NCBI GenBank assembly: GCA_910577515.1
Contig: CAJTLW010000005.1
Span: 24,166 to 88,165 of the forward strand
DNA length: 64,000 nt
Direction: 5' to 3'
From: an uncultured Vampirovibrio sp.
GTDB lineage: Bacteria; Cyanobacteriota; Vampirovibrionia; Gastranaerophilales; Gastranaerophilaceae
Part shown: piece by piece, positions 7,403 to 16,454 of the stretch
Layout of the letters: each line of letters begins with the position of its first letter
Numbering within the stretch: the stretch's first letter is position 1
Notes under the pieces: model-generated
Databases searched by the model: none
Told to the model about the DNA's origin: nothing
The model's input: only the letters and a program-made list of their open reading frames with translations
Made by a program: the position numbers and the translations under genes

Positions 7403-9617
7403 CAGGCTTTTCCAACATTTTTTCCTGACTTAAAACTTCCTGTGTATCGGTAGATTTTTGCTGCTGTTTCTTTTGAATACGCTTTTCAAGTTTTTCTTCA
7501 GCGCTTTGAGTTAATTTAATTTTATTTTTAACCTCATCGAGGTCGTTTAACTGCTGATATTTAATCCTGTCATGCTGCATACCCCTTAAGATGCGATTAA
7601 AGGTAACGGCAATTATCTTGATATCTTTCAAGGTTAATGGACTATCCGACAACTGTCCGTCATTCAGACGTTCTGTAATAATCCTGTTTATCATATTTTC
7701 AATTTCATCCTGCCCCGGATTTTTCAAAGACCTCACAGCACTTTCAACGGCATCTGCTAACATTAAAATTGCGGTTTCTTTTATAGCAGGCTTTGGCCCG
7801 GGGTATCTAAACTGCTCCTCCCTGACATTTTCCTTACCTTCAAGCGCAACGGCCTGAGCATAAAAATGTCCTGCAAGTGCTTCACCGTGGTGCTGTTGAA
7901 TAAAATTAATTACAACCTGCGGGAGGCCATATTCCTTTGCAAGTTCAATGCCATCTTTAACATGGGATGTTATAACCATCTTTGAGAGACGTGGATTAAG
8001 TTTTGTATGAGGATTTTCAATTCCAAAATATGATTGGTTTTCAATAAAGAACAAAGGACGTTTTAATTTACCAATATCATGATAAAATGCCCCAACCCTT
8101 GCCAAAATAGGATTTGCACCAATGGCTTCAGCTGCTGCTTCACAAAGATTGGCAACCATTAAAGAATGGTGGTAAGTCCCTGGAGCCTTATATTGCAAAT
8201 TAGATAAAAGCGTCTGATTATGGTCTGCAAGCTCAATAAGACCGTACGGGGTAACAATTTTAAACATTTTTTCAATCAAAGGAATAACCCCGAGCGCTAT
8301 AACACCGGTTAAAACACTTGTCAAAAGTGCAATAAGCATAAACGAACCGATTTCACCAATCTTTAACTGGTTTTCAAGCATTGCAGAAACAATGGCACAT
8401 ACAAAAAGCACTGCACCTGCTTGAAACCCGCATTTAATCAAATCAAATCGCTTTGAATAACAAATATTTGAAACAAAATAAACCGCACTTACCGTAACAA
8501 CCGCAAAACAGGCAAAAAGCTGGGAATCCAAAAATAATACTGCGCTAATAAGCGCAAGTAAAAGCATGCTTGTTACAAAGCCCATAACAGGAGTTGTAAA
8601 AACTGATACTATAATAGTTAAAGCAGTAAAAGGCATCATATAATTTGATACATTTGAAGATGAAATTATCATACAAAGATATACAAGAATAATAGCAAAT
8701 GATGCAATGATAGACATATATTGATAGGTAAGATATTGTTTTTCAAATTTCTTCACATAAATTAAAAAACATCCAATGCAAATACAGGTTAATAAAAATA
8801 TCCCCAAAACCCCTGCTTTATTTAATTCCAAAGGATTATATCCGGATTTTTTAAGTGCATCTTTTTTAACTTGCGTTAAAGGCTCACCAGGTTTAATTAT
8901 AGTATCGCCCTTGTTAAATGTAACAACTATTGGTTTTACCATGCTTTTTGCATTTTTTCTTGCAACATCTGTAGCATATTCATCAACAATGAGGCTTGGC
9001 ATCAAAACCTGCTCTATAATTCCAGAAATAGCCCTTGTTTGCATTGTCCCCGAAGCACTGCCTAATATATTCAGAATACTGGTCTCGTTTGCATAATATT
9101 CAATCTCGCTTTCTGTAACGCCAGCCTTTAAATATGCGTCAATAACTGTGTTTGCGTTCAAAAAAGCATTTTCAACATTATGGGGAGAGGCCGTAATAAA
9201 ATATTTTATAATGGATTTTTCCTTTTGAATATCCGGAATATCAAGAAGGGAAGAAAGTTCAGCCTCTTTTTTTAAAGATTCCATAGAGGAAAACTTAATC
9301 TTCATAACATTTTCTTTTAAAGCATTTAAATTCGCCTTTATATACCCCTCATCCACAGGCATTACAACGGGACGGATTTTACTTGCAATATCCCTTTTTA
9401 TAACCTCGGTTTTTTGGGTATCAACAACTTCAATCCTCTTTTTTGCCTTAATAAGTTTGTTACTCACCCCGTTTTCAACAATATTTTGATAATAAAAATA
9501 TCTTGAAGAAAGTATGATTGTAATAATTAATGCAACAAGCAAAAATGCAAGTGCTATAAATATATTAGCAAAGATTGCACTTTGCGGTTCTTTTATAAGA
9601 GCGTGTATTTTCTTCAT
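7380..9617 (-). CDS. pgpH: 7TM-HD domain protein, PgpH-like cyclic-di-AMP phosphodiesterase
   Basis: A 745-residue membrane protein. After an N-terminal membrane segment comes a large extracytoplasmic 7TMR-HDED region (about residues 40-260), then a bundle of about seven hydrophobic helices (270-460). The cytoplasmic HD hydrolase domain contains YHHSLMVANLCEAAAEAIG and the HD pair in GAFYHDIGKLKRP, followed by H...H positions in TSHVKDGIEL. The family hydrolyses cyclic-di-AMP. A charged, Gln/Glu-rich tail ends the protein. AAGGTGA lies upstream of the ATG. First gene of the pgpH-ybeY-dgkA operon. No diadenylate cyclase is seen in the window. Confidence 0.93.
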   Translation of the reverse strand: MKKIHALIKEPQSAIFANIFIALAFLLVALIITIILSSRYFYYQNIVENGVSNKLIKAKKRIEVVDTQKTEVIKRDIASKIRPVVMPVDEGYIKANLNALKENVMKIKFSSMESLKKEAELSSLLDIPDIQKEKSIIKYFITASPHNVENAFLNANTVIDAYLKAGVTESEIEYYANETSILNILGSASGTMQTRAISGIIEQVLMPSLIVDEYATDVARKNAKSMVKPIVVTFNKGDTIIKPGEPLTQVKKDALKKSGYNPLELNKAGVLGIFLLTCICIGCFLIYVKKFEKQYLTYQYMSIIASFAIILVYLCMIISSSNVSNYMMPFTALTIIVSVFTTPVMGFVTSMLLLALISAVLFLDSQLFACFAVVTVSAVYFVSNICYSKRFDLIKCGFQAGAVLFVCAIVSAMLENQLKIGEIGSFMLIALLTSVLTGVIALGVIPLIEKMFKIVTPYGLIELADHNQTLLSNLQYKAPGTYHHSLMVANLCEAAAEAIGANPILARVGAFYHDIGKLKRPLFFIENQSYFGIENPHTKLNPRLSKMVITSHVKDGIELAKEYGLPQVVINFIQQHHGEALAGHFYAQAVALEGKENVREEQFRYPGPKPAIKETAILMLADAVESAVRSLKNPGQDEIENMINRIITERLNDGQLSDSPLTLKDIKIIAVTFNRILRGMQHDRIKYQQLNDLDEVKNKIKLTQSAEEKLEKRIQKKQQQKSTDTQEVLSQEKMLEKPDEENNEE

Positions 9618-9665
9618 AAATTCTATTCACCTTTAAATAATTTTACATTATTATACAATAAATTT

Positions 9666-9695
9666 TTGCCCTTGATTACAAGTTTGTATTATACT
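9666..9695 (+). promoter_or_regulatory. Candidate leaderless promoter of the GH13 gene
   Basis: TTGCCC (9666-9671), an 18-base spacer and TATACT (9690-9695). The -10 box ends seven bases before the ATG, and I see no Shine-Dalgarno sequence, so transcription would start at or next to the start codon. Confidence 0.5.
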
Positions 9696-9702
9696 AAATA
9701 TC

Positions 9703-11271
9703 ATGATGAAAAAGATTAATATTAACGGGTTTTTATTTTTAACATTTTTAACATTTTTAGTTTTTGCTTTCAGTGCAAGCTCAGCCTATGCTTATCCTTG
9801 GATAAACGATTTGAGAACACTTTTTATAAGCAACAAAGCGATTATCTATACGATAAATATTCGCACCTTCGGCGCTGAAGATAAAAACGGCAATGACATT
9901 ATTGAACCATGGCTTGGCGATACACCAGGAACATTTGTAAATGCTCAAAAAAGACTTGATGACATTATAGAAACCGGTGCAAATACCATTTATCTTTTAC
10001 CGGTAACAAAGGTTGGTAAATTAAAAGCGCTTGGAACATCTGGTTCTTTATATGCAATGGATAGTTTTAATGAATTAAATCCGCAGCTTGATGATAAAGC
10101 AGATGCAAAATCGGTATTTGCAGAGGCCAAGAGTTTTATTCAGGCTGCACATAAGAAAAAATTAAGAGTAATCCTTGATATGCCAAGCTGCGGCTCTTAT
10201 GATATGTCTCTAGAAAAGCCCGAATTATTCATTAAAGACAAAAAAGGAAACACTGTTACCCCTGCTGATTGGACTGATGTAAGACTTTTTAAAGTACAAA
10301 ATAGCGATGGCACATTAAATAAAGAATTGCTTGATAACTATAAAAAATTTGCAGATATGGCATTAGCACTTGGGGCAGACGGCATTAGGGCTGATGTTGC
10401 AGCAATCAAACCTTACGCATTTTGGAAAGAATTTATTGATTATGTAAGAAAATCAGACCCTCAATTTTTATTCATAGCTGAAGCTTCTGTTGAATGGAGC
10501 AACCCTGCACCGGGGTATGTTGAATATGCAAGCGTTGAAGAGCTTTTAAAGGCAGGATTTGACGGACATTATGGCAGCTGGGGTAGTTTGAGAAAAATTA
10601 CAAAAGCAAGTGATTTTCATAAAAAAATCACTCAGGATAAAAAATTAAGCGATAAATTTGACGGTCAAAAAGCAGTTATGGCATCATTTGCAACCCATGA
10701 CCAACAAAGCCCTTTAATCACTGGAAGTGATAATTATTGGGAAATGGTACTATGGCTAAATGCAACACTTCCTCTAAATAGCTACTTCTTAGACGGTTTT
10801 ACAACAGGCGATAGCTATTTATACAAGTATGAAAATCAAAAAGCTGGTAAAACTTTCACGGATGACGACCAATATTTTGTTCATAGAGGCAAAATGGATA
10901 TATTTAATGCATCCAGAAGGCCTGGCGGCACAAGGGAAGATTTGAAAACTAAATATTTAACAGCACTAAAGTTTAAATATTGGGCAAAAAATATTCTTGT
11001 AGATGGAAAATATGTACCGTTGAAAACTTCAAGCCAGAGTGTTTTTGCTTACGCAAGAGCAAACGGGGTAGATGCAGTTGTTGTAATAGGAAACCTTGAT
11101 ACAAAAAATGAACTTTCAGCAAATGTATATATACCAAAATTAAAAGAAAAAAGCTTTGTGTCACCGATGAGAATGGGCGAGCCGCCTGAAACCAAAAATG
11201 GCAGACTAGCCGTAAAGCTTCAGCCCGGCGAAATTCAGGTTTTTATGTTAAGTAAAGTTCCTGTTAAATAA
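9703..11271 (+). CDS. Secreted alpha-amylase family (GH13) glycoside hydrolase
   Basis: A 522-residue protein with a signal peptide (hydrophobic core residues 10-27, likely cleavage after ...SAYA at residue 30) and a GH13 TIM barrel. All three catalytic residues can be placed: the nucleophile D231 in GADGIRADVAA, the acid/base E260 in LFIAEAS, and D333 in ATHDQQSP. The C-terminal beta domain begins near residue 435. It acts on alpha-glucans or related oligosaccharides outside the cytoplasmic membrane; the precise substrate is not evident. It is monocistronic, with a terminator right after. No ribosome-binding site precedes the paired ATG codons; see the leaderless promoter entry. Confidence 0.9.
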   Translation: MMKKININGFLFLTFLTFLVFAFSASSAYAYPWINDLRTLFISNKAIIYTINIRTFGAEDKNGNDIIEPWLGDTPGTFVNAQKRLDDIIETGANTIYLLPVTKVGKLKALGTSGSLYAMDSFNELNPQLDDKADAKSVFAEAKSFIQAAHKKKLRVILDMPSCGSYDMSLEKPELFIKDKKGNTVTPADWTDVRLFKVQNSDGTLNKELLDNYKKFADMALALGADGIRADVAAIKPYAFWKEFIDYVRKSDPQFLFIAEASVEWSNPAPGYVEYASVEELLKAGFDGHYGSWGSLRKITKASDFHKKITQDKKLSDKFDGQKAVMASFATHDQQSPLITGSDNYWEMVLWLNATLPLNSYFLDGFTTGDSYLYKYENQKAGKTFTDDDQYFVHRGKMDIFNASRRPGGTREDLKTKYLTALKFKYWAKNILVDGKYVPLKTSSQSVFAYARANGVDAVVVIGNLDTKNELSANVYIPKLKEKSFVSPMRMGEPPETKNGRLAVKLQPGEIQVFMLSKVPVK

Positions 11272-11281
11272 ATTTAATTTT

Positions 11282-11313
11282 AAAAGCTCTGCAAAATAAA
11301 CTGCAGGGCTTTT
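11282..11313. terminator. Terminator between the GH13 gene and hydF
   Basis: Stem AAAAGCTCTGCA (11282-11293) with TGCAGGGCTTTT (11302-11313), one G-T pair, eight-base loop. T/A tracts on both sides serve the two convergent genes. Confidence 0.75.
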
Positions 11314-11321
11314 AAAAAATG

Positions 11322-12515
11322 TTACCTGAAAAGTTCAATTGCTCTGTCTAAAATTCCAAGACATTTTGCAATTGTTATGCCGTAATTTGTAATTGCAACT
11401 CCATTATCTTGAGCAAGTTTTATTCTGTTTAAAACCTCTCTTCTGGTTGTCATACAAGCTCCGCAATGAATTATTAAAGAATACTTTGAAATTTCACAAG
11501 GAAAATCATGTCCTGAATAATGTTCAAAAATTATATCTTTGCCTGCAAATTTCTTTATAAGGCCGGGAATTTTTACCCGCCCAATGTCATCTTCAACAGG
11601 ATGATGCGTACAACTTTCTAAAATTAAAACTTTGTCTCCATTCTTTAGAGTTTCAATTTTTTCAACACCCTGAACAAATGCGTCCAAATCTCCCTTGTTG
11701 CGGGCAAAAAGAATTGAAAAAGAGGTTAAAGAAACATCATAAGGCACAATCTCGGATACTTTTTTAAATGCTTGCGAATCTGTTATAACAAGTTTTGGAG
11801 GATTTTTAATTTTATTTAAAGCTTCTTTTAATTCAATATCCCGAACACAAACTCCGATTGCGCCGATATCCAATAATTCCCTTAAAACATTCACCTGAGG
11901 CAATATTAGCCTGCCTTTCGGCGCCTCTTTATCAACCGGAATAACAAGAACAACGGTATCTAAAGGCTTTACAATATCTTTTATAATAGAATTTTCCTTC
12001 ATAAATTCTTCAGGCAAAATCTTGATTAGAACATTCTTGAATTTTAATACAATATCATCATCTAAAAGAGCCGACACCTTCAAAATTTTCCCGAAACCTT
12101 CAAGTTTTTTGACATTATTTTCGCACAATTCACCCTTATCTGTTTTATTTAAAATGATAAGCAAGGGTATATTTTTACTTTTAATTTGTTCTAAAAATTC
12201 AAAATCACTCTCAATAAGCGATCTGTTATCAAAAACTACAACGGCAATATCTGCTCGCTCAAGCGCCTTAAGGGTTTTTTGAATTCGAAGCTCACCAAGT
12301 TCACCAACATCATCAAAACCCGCTGTATCCATTAAAGTAACAGGCCCGATTGGCAATAATTCCATTGATTTTTCGTTAACATCTGTTGTGGTGCCTGGCA
12401 TATCAGATACAATAGATAAATCCTGCTCTAGAATTCTATTTACAATAGAAGATTTTCCGGCATTTCTTTTGCCAAAAAACCCTATATGCAGCCTGTTTCC
12501 CTTTGTTGTCTTCAA
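11322..12515 (-). CDS. hydF: [FeFe]-hydrogenase H-cluster maturation GTPase HydF
   Basis: A scaffold GTPase that carries the di-iron precursor to the [FeFe]-hydrogenase. The N-terminal G domain has the P-loop GFFGKRNAGKS (residues 12-22), the switch TTTD, DTAGF (G3) and NKTD (G4). The C-terminal cluster-binding module is complete: C302-x-H304, then H350-C351-x2-C354. The start is a TTG preceded by GGGG; translation from it gives MKTTKGNRLHIG, matching the family. Its presence implies an [FeFe]-hydrogenase with HydE and HydG elsewhere in the genome; none is in this window. It is transcribed away from the ribbon-helix-helix gene. Confidence 0.95.
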   Translation of the reverse strand: MKTTKGNRLHIGFFGKRNAGKSSIVNRILEQDLSIVSDMPGTTTDVNEKSMELLPIGPVTLMDTAGFDDVGELGELRIQKTLKALERADIAVVVFDNRSLIESDFEFLEQIKSKNIPLLIILNKTDKGELCENNVKKLEGFGKILKVSALLDDDIVLKFKNVLIKILPEEFMKENSIIKDIVKPLDTVVLVIPVDKEAPKGRLILPQVNVLRELLDIGAIGVCVRDIELKEALNKIKNPPKLVITDSQAFKKVSEIVPYDVSLTSFSILFARNKGDLDAFVQGVEKIETLKNGDKVLILESCTHHPVEDDIGRVKIPGLIKKFAGKDIIFEHYSGHDFPCEISKYSLIIHCGACMTTRREVLNRIKLAQDNGVAITNYGITIAKCLGILDRAIELFR

Positions 12516-12567
12516 AATTTACCCCTTTAATTTTTAAAAATTGCGGTTATAATAATTATAGAGCTTT

Positions 12568-12601
12568 TACACACAATGTAAATACCAAGGTACACTGTGT
12601 A
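12568..12601. promoter_or_regulatory. Candidate operator pair upstream of the ribbon-helix-helix gene
   Basis: Two small palindromes of the TACA-N-TGTA kind, at 12568-12580 (five-base centre) and 12591-12601 (three-base centre, TACACTGTGTA), lie 24 bp before the gene for a ribbon-helix-helix protein. Such proteins usually bind short palindromic sites in their own promoter, so autoregulation is a reasonable guess. Confidence 0.35.
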
Positions 12602-12624
12602 TTTTAAAACAAGGGGAAGGAAAA

Positions 12625-12813
12625 ATGGCAAAAATTCTAATATCCATGCCGGATAAATTTTTAGAATCAATTGACAAACTTGCAGATACCGAACAAAGGT
12701 CAAGAAGCGAGCTTGTGCGCGAAGCACTTAGAAACTACATCAAAAGAACAAAAAACATACAACCAGAGCAGGCTAATTTGAATGCAAAACTTCTTGAAAA
12801 TCTTTTGGATTAG
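12625..12813 (+). CDS. Ribbon-helix-helix DNA-binding protein (CopG/Arc type)
   Basis: A 62-residue protein made almost wholly of one ribbon-helix-helix domain: a beta strand AKILISMPDKFL, helix 1 LESIDKLADTEQ, then SRSELVREALRNYIKR as helix 2. Such proteins act as dimeric repressors, often as antitoxins or metal regulators; no toxin partner is seen downstream in the same direction. AAGGGGAAGG lies upstream of the ATG. The gene ends tail-to-tail with the TOPRIM gene on the other strand, overlapping by four bases. It stops with TAG. Confidence 0.85.
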   Translation: MAKILISMPDKFLESIDKLADTEQRSRSELVREALRNYIKRTKNIQPEQANLNAKLLENLLD

Positions 12814-13724
12814 ATTTTTTTAATTTCATTAACAATTTCTTCAATCTCTTTGGAAACTTCAAAAGAAATATTTTCTTCTTTCGTGTTTTCAAGGGAATTT
12901 TTAACCATCTTTGCAAATTCAGCTTTTTTATATTCTCCAAACCCTTTGTTCTTAAAAAGGTTGTGTAAATTTTTTGTCATTTTTAAATTAAAATCAAAAT
13001 CATCTTTGCTGCAATGAAGATTATTTGAGAAGTTAGCATTAATAGATTTTATAATCAACTCAATGGGCAGAATGTCTTCAAATTCCCCTTTTTTAATAAG
13101 ATGAATTTTATCTTGCGGTCTTAATTTTGTTAAAATTAACTCTTTGGTTTCATCTGCATCAAAATCAAGCAAAATAAAAACAGGAAGCTTAATTTCATTC
13201 ACCATCTTATAATACTTTCTTGCTACCTGATTTTTTCCGCCTGCACCTAAAACAAAGACCCCTTCTTTGTTAAAATTATATCCCAGCTTTAATGCAAATT
13301 TTGATAACAATATTTCTTCAGTTGCACCTTCTGTTAAAATAACTTTTTTGATATTCAGTTTGTCAAAATTTAAAGGCGGATTTTCATTATTAAGATATCT
13401 TATAGCTCCACTAAAATTTAACCCTGATTTTAAAAACTTAACTTCATCATCACTAAGGTTAAACATCCTCTCTTCTTCTTTAAAAATAATGTTAGATAGA
13501 TTAGAATCGTATTCAAAAGGAATTGAGGCATTAAAAATTTCAACTGCAATATTGCAAAGTGCATCAATATCTAAGTTTTCTTTATTAAAATTTGCATCAG
13601 ATATTAAAAATTTATTTAAAATATCATTAAAAACCCTGTTATATCTATCATATACAGGTTTAAATCTTATCAGTCTGTCAATACAGATTTTTATATAGTC
13701 TTTTGGAATTATTTTATACTTCAT
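12810..13724 (-). CDS. TOPRIM-domain protein (OLD-nuclease-like C-terminal domain, no ATPase)
   Basis: A 304-residue protein whose middle carries a TOPRIM fold: the conserved glutamate in VILTEGATEEILL (E132), GAGGKNQV, and the metal-binding LLDFDADE (D187/D189). TOPRIM domains of this type occur in OLD-family nucleases and related enzymes, normally fused to an ABC-type ATPase. Here no P-loop is present and the N-terminal 110 residues are unassigned. The start used is the ATG giving MKYKIIPKDYIKI; the open frame runs 12 codons further upstream with no better signal. It overlaps the convergent ribbon-helix-helix gene by four bases. A nuclease role is inferred, not shown. Confidence 0.65.
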   Translation of the reverse strand: MKYKIIPKDYIKICIDRLIRFKPVYDRYNRVFNDILNKFLISDANFNKENLDIDALCNIAVEIFNASIPFEYDSNLSNIIFKEEERMFNLSDDEVKFLKSGLNFSGAIRYLNNENPPLNFDKLNIKKVILTEGATEEILLSKFALKLGYNFNKEGVFVLGAGGKNQVARKYYKMVNEIKLPVFILLDFDADETKELILTKLRPQDKIHLIKKGEFEDILPIELIIKSINANFSNNLHCSKDDFDFNLKMTKNLHNLFKNKGFGEYKKAEFAKMVKNSLENTKEENISFEVSKEIEEIVNEIKKI

Positions 13725-13830
13725 TAACCAAACTTTACAAAAAATCGGCAAAAAATGCAATTATTAACCTTGATGCGAAGCAATTTTTTTTACTTTTGCG
13801 TTTTTAATATTATAAGGAAGTATTCAAGGC

Positions 13831-15270
13831 ATGATTGAAAACGTTAGGCTGAAACAACCAATACATAAAATAAATTCCACAAATAAGGTTGAAAACAATC
13901 AAATGACTCAATCTTTAGGTATTTCTGCGCCTTCATTCAAGGGAATTATAAACTTCCAAAATCCTTTTTCTAAAAGCGAACTTGGAGTAAACACAAAACT
14001 TACATCTCAAAAAGATATTGAGATGTATAATGCTATAACGACCCTTTTAAGTACATCCGGCACAGAAAAAATAAGCCCTCTGGACAATGTATCAAGATTA
14101 CAAAAGCTTGATGCTCTATTAAAAAACGGCACTCTTTTAAACAATGCCTCAAACGACAACTCAACAACCCTTGAAAACCTTTATAAAATAGCTATAAGCC
14201 AAAGAGGAAACGGTTTCAGCAATGATAAAATTTTAGGCCAGACACTTGATGCCCTTTATACTCCCGAGATTATTACGCAAGCATTTGGCGATATCCCGTC
14301 TCATGTTAAAGCAGAAATTCTAAAAAGCCCTGATGTAGACGATACAATTAAACAAAATCCTTCATTGCTAGATGTAGCAGGCTCTGGCACATGTGTTTCA
14401 GCAAGTTTTGAATATCATATGGCAAGAAAACATCCTGCCGAATTTGCAAGATGGGCAGAAGGTCTAACATCTCCCGATGAAGCCGCTGAACAGACAATTA
14501 AAGCATCTTCCCTAAATTCAAGCTATCTTGAAGCCTATAATATTTTAATGAATATGTTTGATATTAAGCCAGAAAAAATAGATTTTAACACTCAAGATTT
14601 TAAAATCAAATTAAAACCTGATAAAAATGCCAAAATCCGCGCCCAAATCCAAAACAATTTCTGGGATAGAGGCGAAAGAAGCATTCTTGATGTTTATATC
14701 CAGTCCACTTTTATGCAAATGGGGTCAGAACAAACATATAACTCTCTTACAGACAAAAGAGAAGGTAAATTTAATTCAAACCCCGAAGGGCTTGGCGAAT
14801 TTGAAAAAATCTTTATTGAAAGCATTATAGAAAACAATGAAAGGCTTTCTATGGTTTATCAAAAAGTGGATGATAAACAAAATCTGACAGGATGGGGCTG
14901 TGATTTAGAAACAATACAAAAACACATAACACAAACTCTTGATGCTGGCGAAGATGTGATTGTTGGTTATGTTTTAACAAATGAAACAAGCGGAGATACC
15001 AAAAACCCAAATTACGTAAACACCCCTGATAACAGACCAAACAAAATTGTAAATGGACATGAAATAACAATTGTTGGATACAAACAGGATAGCAGCGGTA
15101 AAATCACCTTTATTTGCAATGATACCGATGATAATTATAATGGTTTAATTGAATATTCAGCAGATTATCTGATACCAAAAATTCACCATGCAGGATACCC
15201 TGCAAAAATCGTTGAAGCAGATTACGACCGCATAACAAACGAAGTTTACGGCATAAATACTGCTGCATAA
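13831..15270 (+). CDS. Hypothetical protein with papain-like cysteine peptidase features and an N-terminal 'SFKG' motif
   Basis: A 479-residue protein with no recognised family. The N-terminus is polar and has the short motif APSFKG (residues 33-38), shared in style with two other hypothetical proteins in this window. A possible catalytic set is C188 in GSGTCVSASFEYH, H410 in NGHEITIVGY, and N430/D431 in FICNDTDDN. The order Cys ... GH-x-ITIVGY ... N/D is that of C1/C39-type cysteine peptidases. No signal peptide or membrane segment is visible. AAGGAAG and CAAGG lie upstream of the ATG. The peptidase idea rests on motif order alone. Confidence 0.6.
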   Translation: MIENVRLKQPIHKINSTNKVENNQMTQSLGISAPSFKGIINFQNPFSKSELGVNTKLTSQKDIEMYNAITTLLSTSGTEKISPLDNVSRLQKLDALLKNGTLLNNASNDNSTTLENLYKIAISQRGNGFSNDKILGQTLDALYTPEIITQAFGDIPSHVKAEILKSPDVDDTIKQNPSLLDVAGSGTCVSASFEYHMARKHPAEFARWAEGLTSPDEAAEQTIKASSLNSSYLEAYNILMNMFDIKPEKIDFNTQDFKIKLKPDKNAKIRAQIQNNFWDRGERSILDVYIQSTFMQMGSEQTYNSLTDKREGKFNSNPEGLGEFEKIFIESIIENNERLSMVYQKVDDKQNLTGWGCDLETIQKHITQTLDAGEDVIVGYVLTNETSGDTKNPNYVNTPDNRPNKIVNGHEITIVGYKQDSSGKITFICNDTDDNYNGLIEYSADYLIPKIHHAGYPAKIVEADYDRITNEVYGINTAA

Positions 15271-15331
15271 ATATTTTTTGCTAAAATATGCTATCATTAC
15301 TATATTGCGCAATTTTAGCTTGGAAATTTTA

Positions 15332-15886
15332 ATGAAGAATAAAATATATTTTAAAACAAAATATTCTTCGCCAATAGGAAAGTTAACTCTTGTTTGTGAT
15401 GACAAAGAAAGCCTCGCCGGGCTTTGGATAGAGGGGCAAAAATATTTTGGCTGCAGCATAGATGCCGAAATAATTGAAAACAACAGCCTTGAAACATTTA
15501 AAAAAGCTAAAAGCTGGTTAGACAGATATTTTATGGGCAGAAAACCTGAAATTTCAGAACTTTCGCTTGCACCTATCGGAAATAATTTCAGGCAACAAGT
15601 TTGGCAGATACTTTGTAAAATTCCATACGGAAAAACTGTAACCTACGGCGAAATAGCACGTATAATTGCAAAAGAAAACGGTAAGGAAAAAATGTCAGCA
15701 CAGGCTGTCGGAAATGCTGTTGGACACAATCCGATTTCTATTATCATTCCCTGCCACAGAGTAGTTGGTGCAAATGGAAGCTTAACAGGATATGCAGGCG
15801 GAATAGAAACAAAAATCAAACTCTTAAAGCACGAACAAACCGACATTTCGCACTTTTTTATTCCTAAAACCAAACAAAAACTTTAA
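15332..15886 (+). CDS. ogt: Methylated-DNA--protein-cysteine methyltransferase
   Basis: A suicide DNA-repair protein (184 aa) that transfers the alkyl group from O6-alkylguanine to its own cysteine. The active site IIPCHRVVG places the acceptor at C141, and the DNA-binding helix includes TVTYGEIARI and AQAVGNAVGHNP. The start giving MKNKIYFKTKYSSPIGKL is chosen because it matches the family N-terminus and has GGA eight bases upstream; the longer open frame adds only 18 unrelated codons. It lies just before tRNA-Cys, which is on the other strand. Confidence 0.95.
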   Translation: MKNKIYFKTKYSSPIGKLTLVCDDKESLAGLWIEGQKYFGCSIDAEIIENNSLETFKKAKSWLDRYFMGRKPEISELSLAPIGNNFRQQVWQILCKIPYGKTVTYGEIARIIAKENGKEKMSAQAVGNAVGHNPISIIIPCHRVVGANGSLTGYAGGIETKIKLLKHEQTDISHFFIPKTKQKL

Positions 15887-15894
15887 AAAATAAA

Positions 15895-15965
15895 AGGCGG
15901 CACCCAGATTCGAACTGGGGGTAAAAGCTTTGCAGGCTTCTGCCTTACCACTTGGCCATGCCGCC
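15895..15965 (-). tRNA. tRNA-Cys (anticodon GCA)
   Basis: A complete cloverleaf can be folded by hand: acceptor GGCGGCA with TGCCGCC, D stem GCC/GGC, anticodon stem GAAGC/GCTTT around the loop CTGCAAA, and a T arm with TTCGAAT. The discriminator is U73, as expected for tRNA-Cys. CCA is not encoded. Confidence 0.95.
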
Positions 15966-16063
15966 ATAAGGAATAAATCCATCTTTATAAATACTATTAA
16001 AGACAAAATATAATGTCAAGGTTAACTTTAACTAATCAAGATTAATATTTTTATATAACACTA

Positions 16064-16091
16064 TTGAAATTAAATATTTAGCCCGTATAAT
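16064..16091 (+). promoter_or_regulatory. Promoter of rpmE
   Basis: TTGAAA (16064-16069), a 16-base spacer and TATAAT (16086-16091), 37 bp before the rpmE start codon. Confidence 0.7.
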
Positions 16092-16128
16092 GATATAACA
16101 AGACAACTAATAATTTTGAGGTAATAAA

Positions 16129-16332
16129 ATGAAAGAAAATACACATCCTGATTACAAAAAGACCACAATTAAATGTGTTTGCGGAAATGAGATTGAAACA
16201 GGTTCTGTTGAAGAAAACATTACTGTTGAAATTTGTAACGCTTGCCATCCATTCTACACAGGAAACCAAAAAATCCTAGACTCTGAAGGAAGAGTTGAAA
16301 GATTCAAAAAACGTTACGAATCTAAAAAATAA
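16129..16332 (+). CDS. rpmE: 50S ribosomal protein L31
   Basis: A 67-residue ribosomal protein of the zinc-binding L31 type. The metal ligands are present in KCVCGNEIE and CNACHPFYTG. It is full length, begins MKENTHPDYKKTTIKC, and has TTGAGG upstream of the ATG. It has its own promoter and a terminator-like hairpin downstream. Confidence 0.97.
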   Translation: MKENTHPDYKKTTIKCVCGNEIETGSVEENITVEICNACHPFYTGNQKILDSEGRVERFKKRYESKK

Positions 16333-16349
16333 ATTTAAAAACAACAATA

Positions 16350-16400
16350 TGCGGATACAAACCCTCAAAAAATCTGATTTTCAAGAGCAATGTATCCGCA
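16350..16400 (+). terminator. Terminator of rpmE (long-loop hairpin)
   Basis: A perfect ten-base stem TGCGGATACA (16350-16359) with TGTATCCGCA (16391-16400), then an AT/T-rich run. The 31-base loop is unusually long for a simple terminator. Confidence 0.6.
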
Positions 16401-16454
16401 ATTTTTATAATTTTTTACAGGTCAAAAGCGGAAAAAACCATAGGGGAGTGCAAA

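Noticed and set aside
15824..16006. Minus-strand frame containing AAWPSGKAEACKAF
   Set aside because: This is a translation of tRNA-Cys; such peptides are a well-known annotation artefact.
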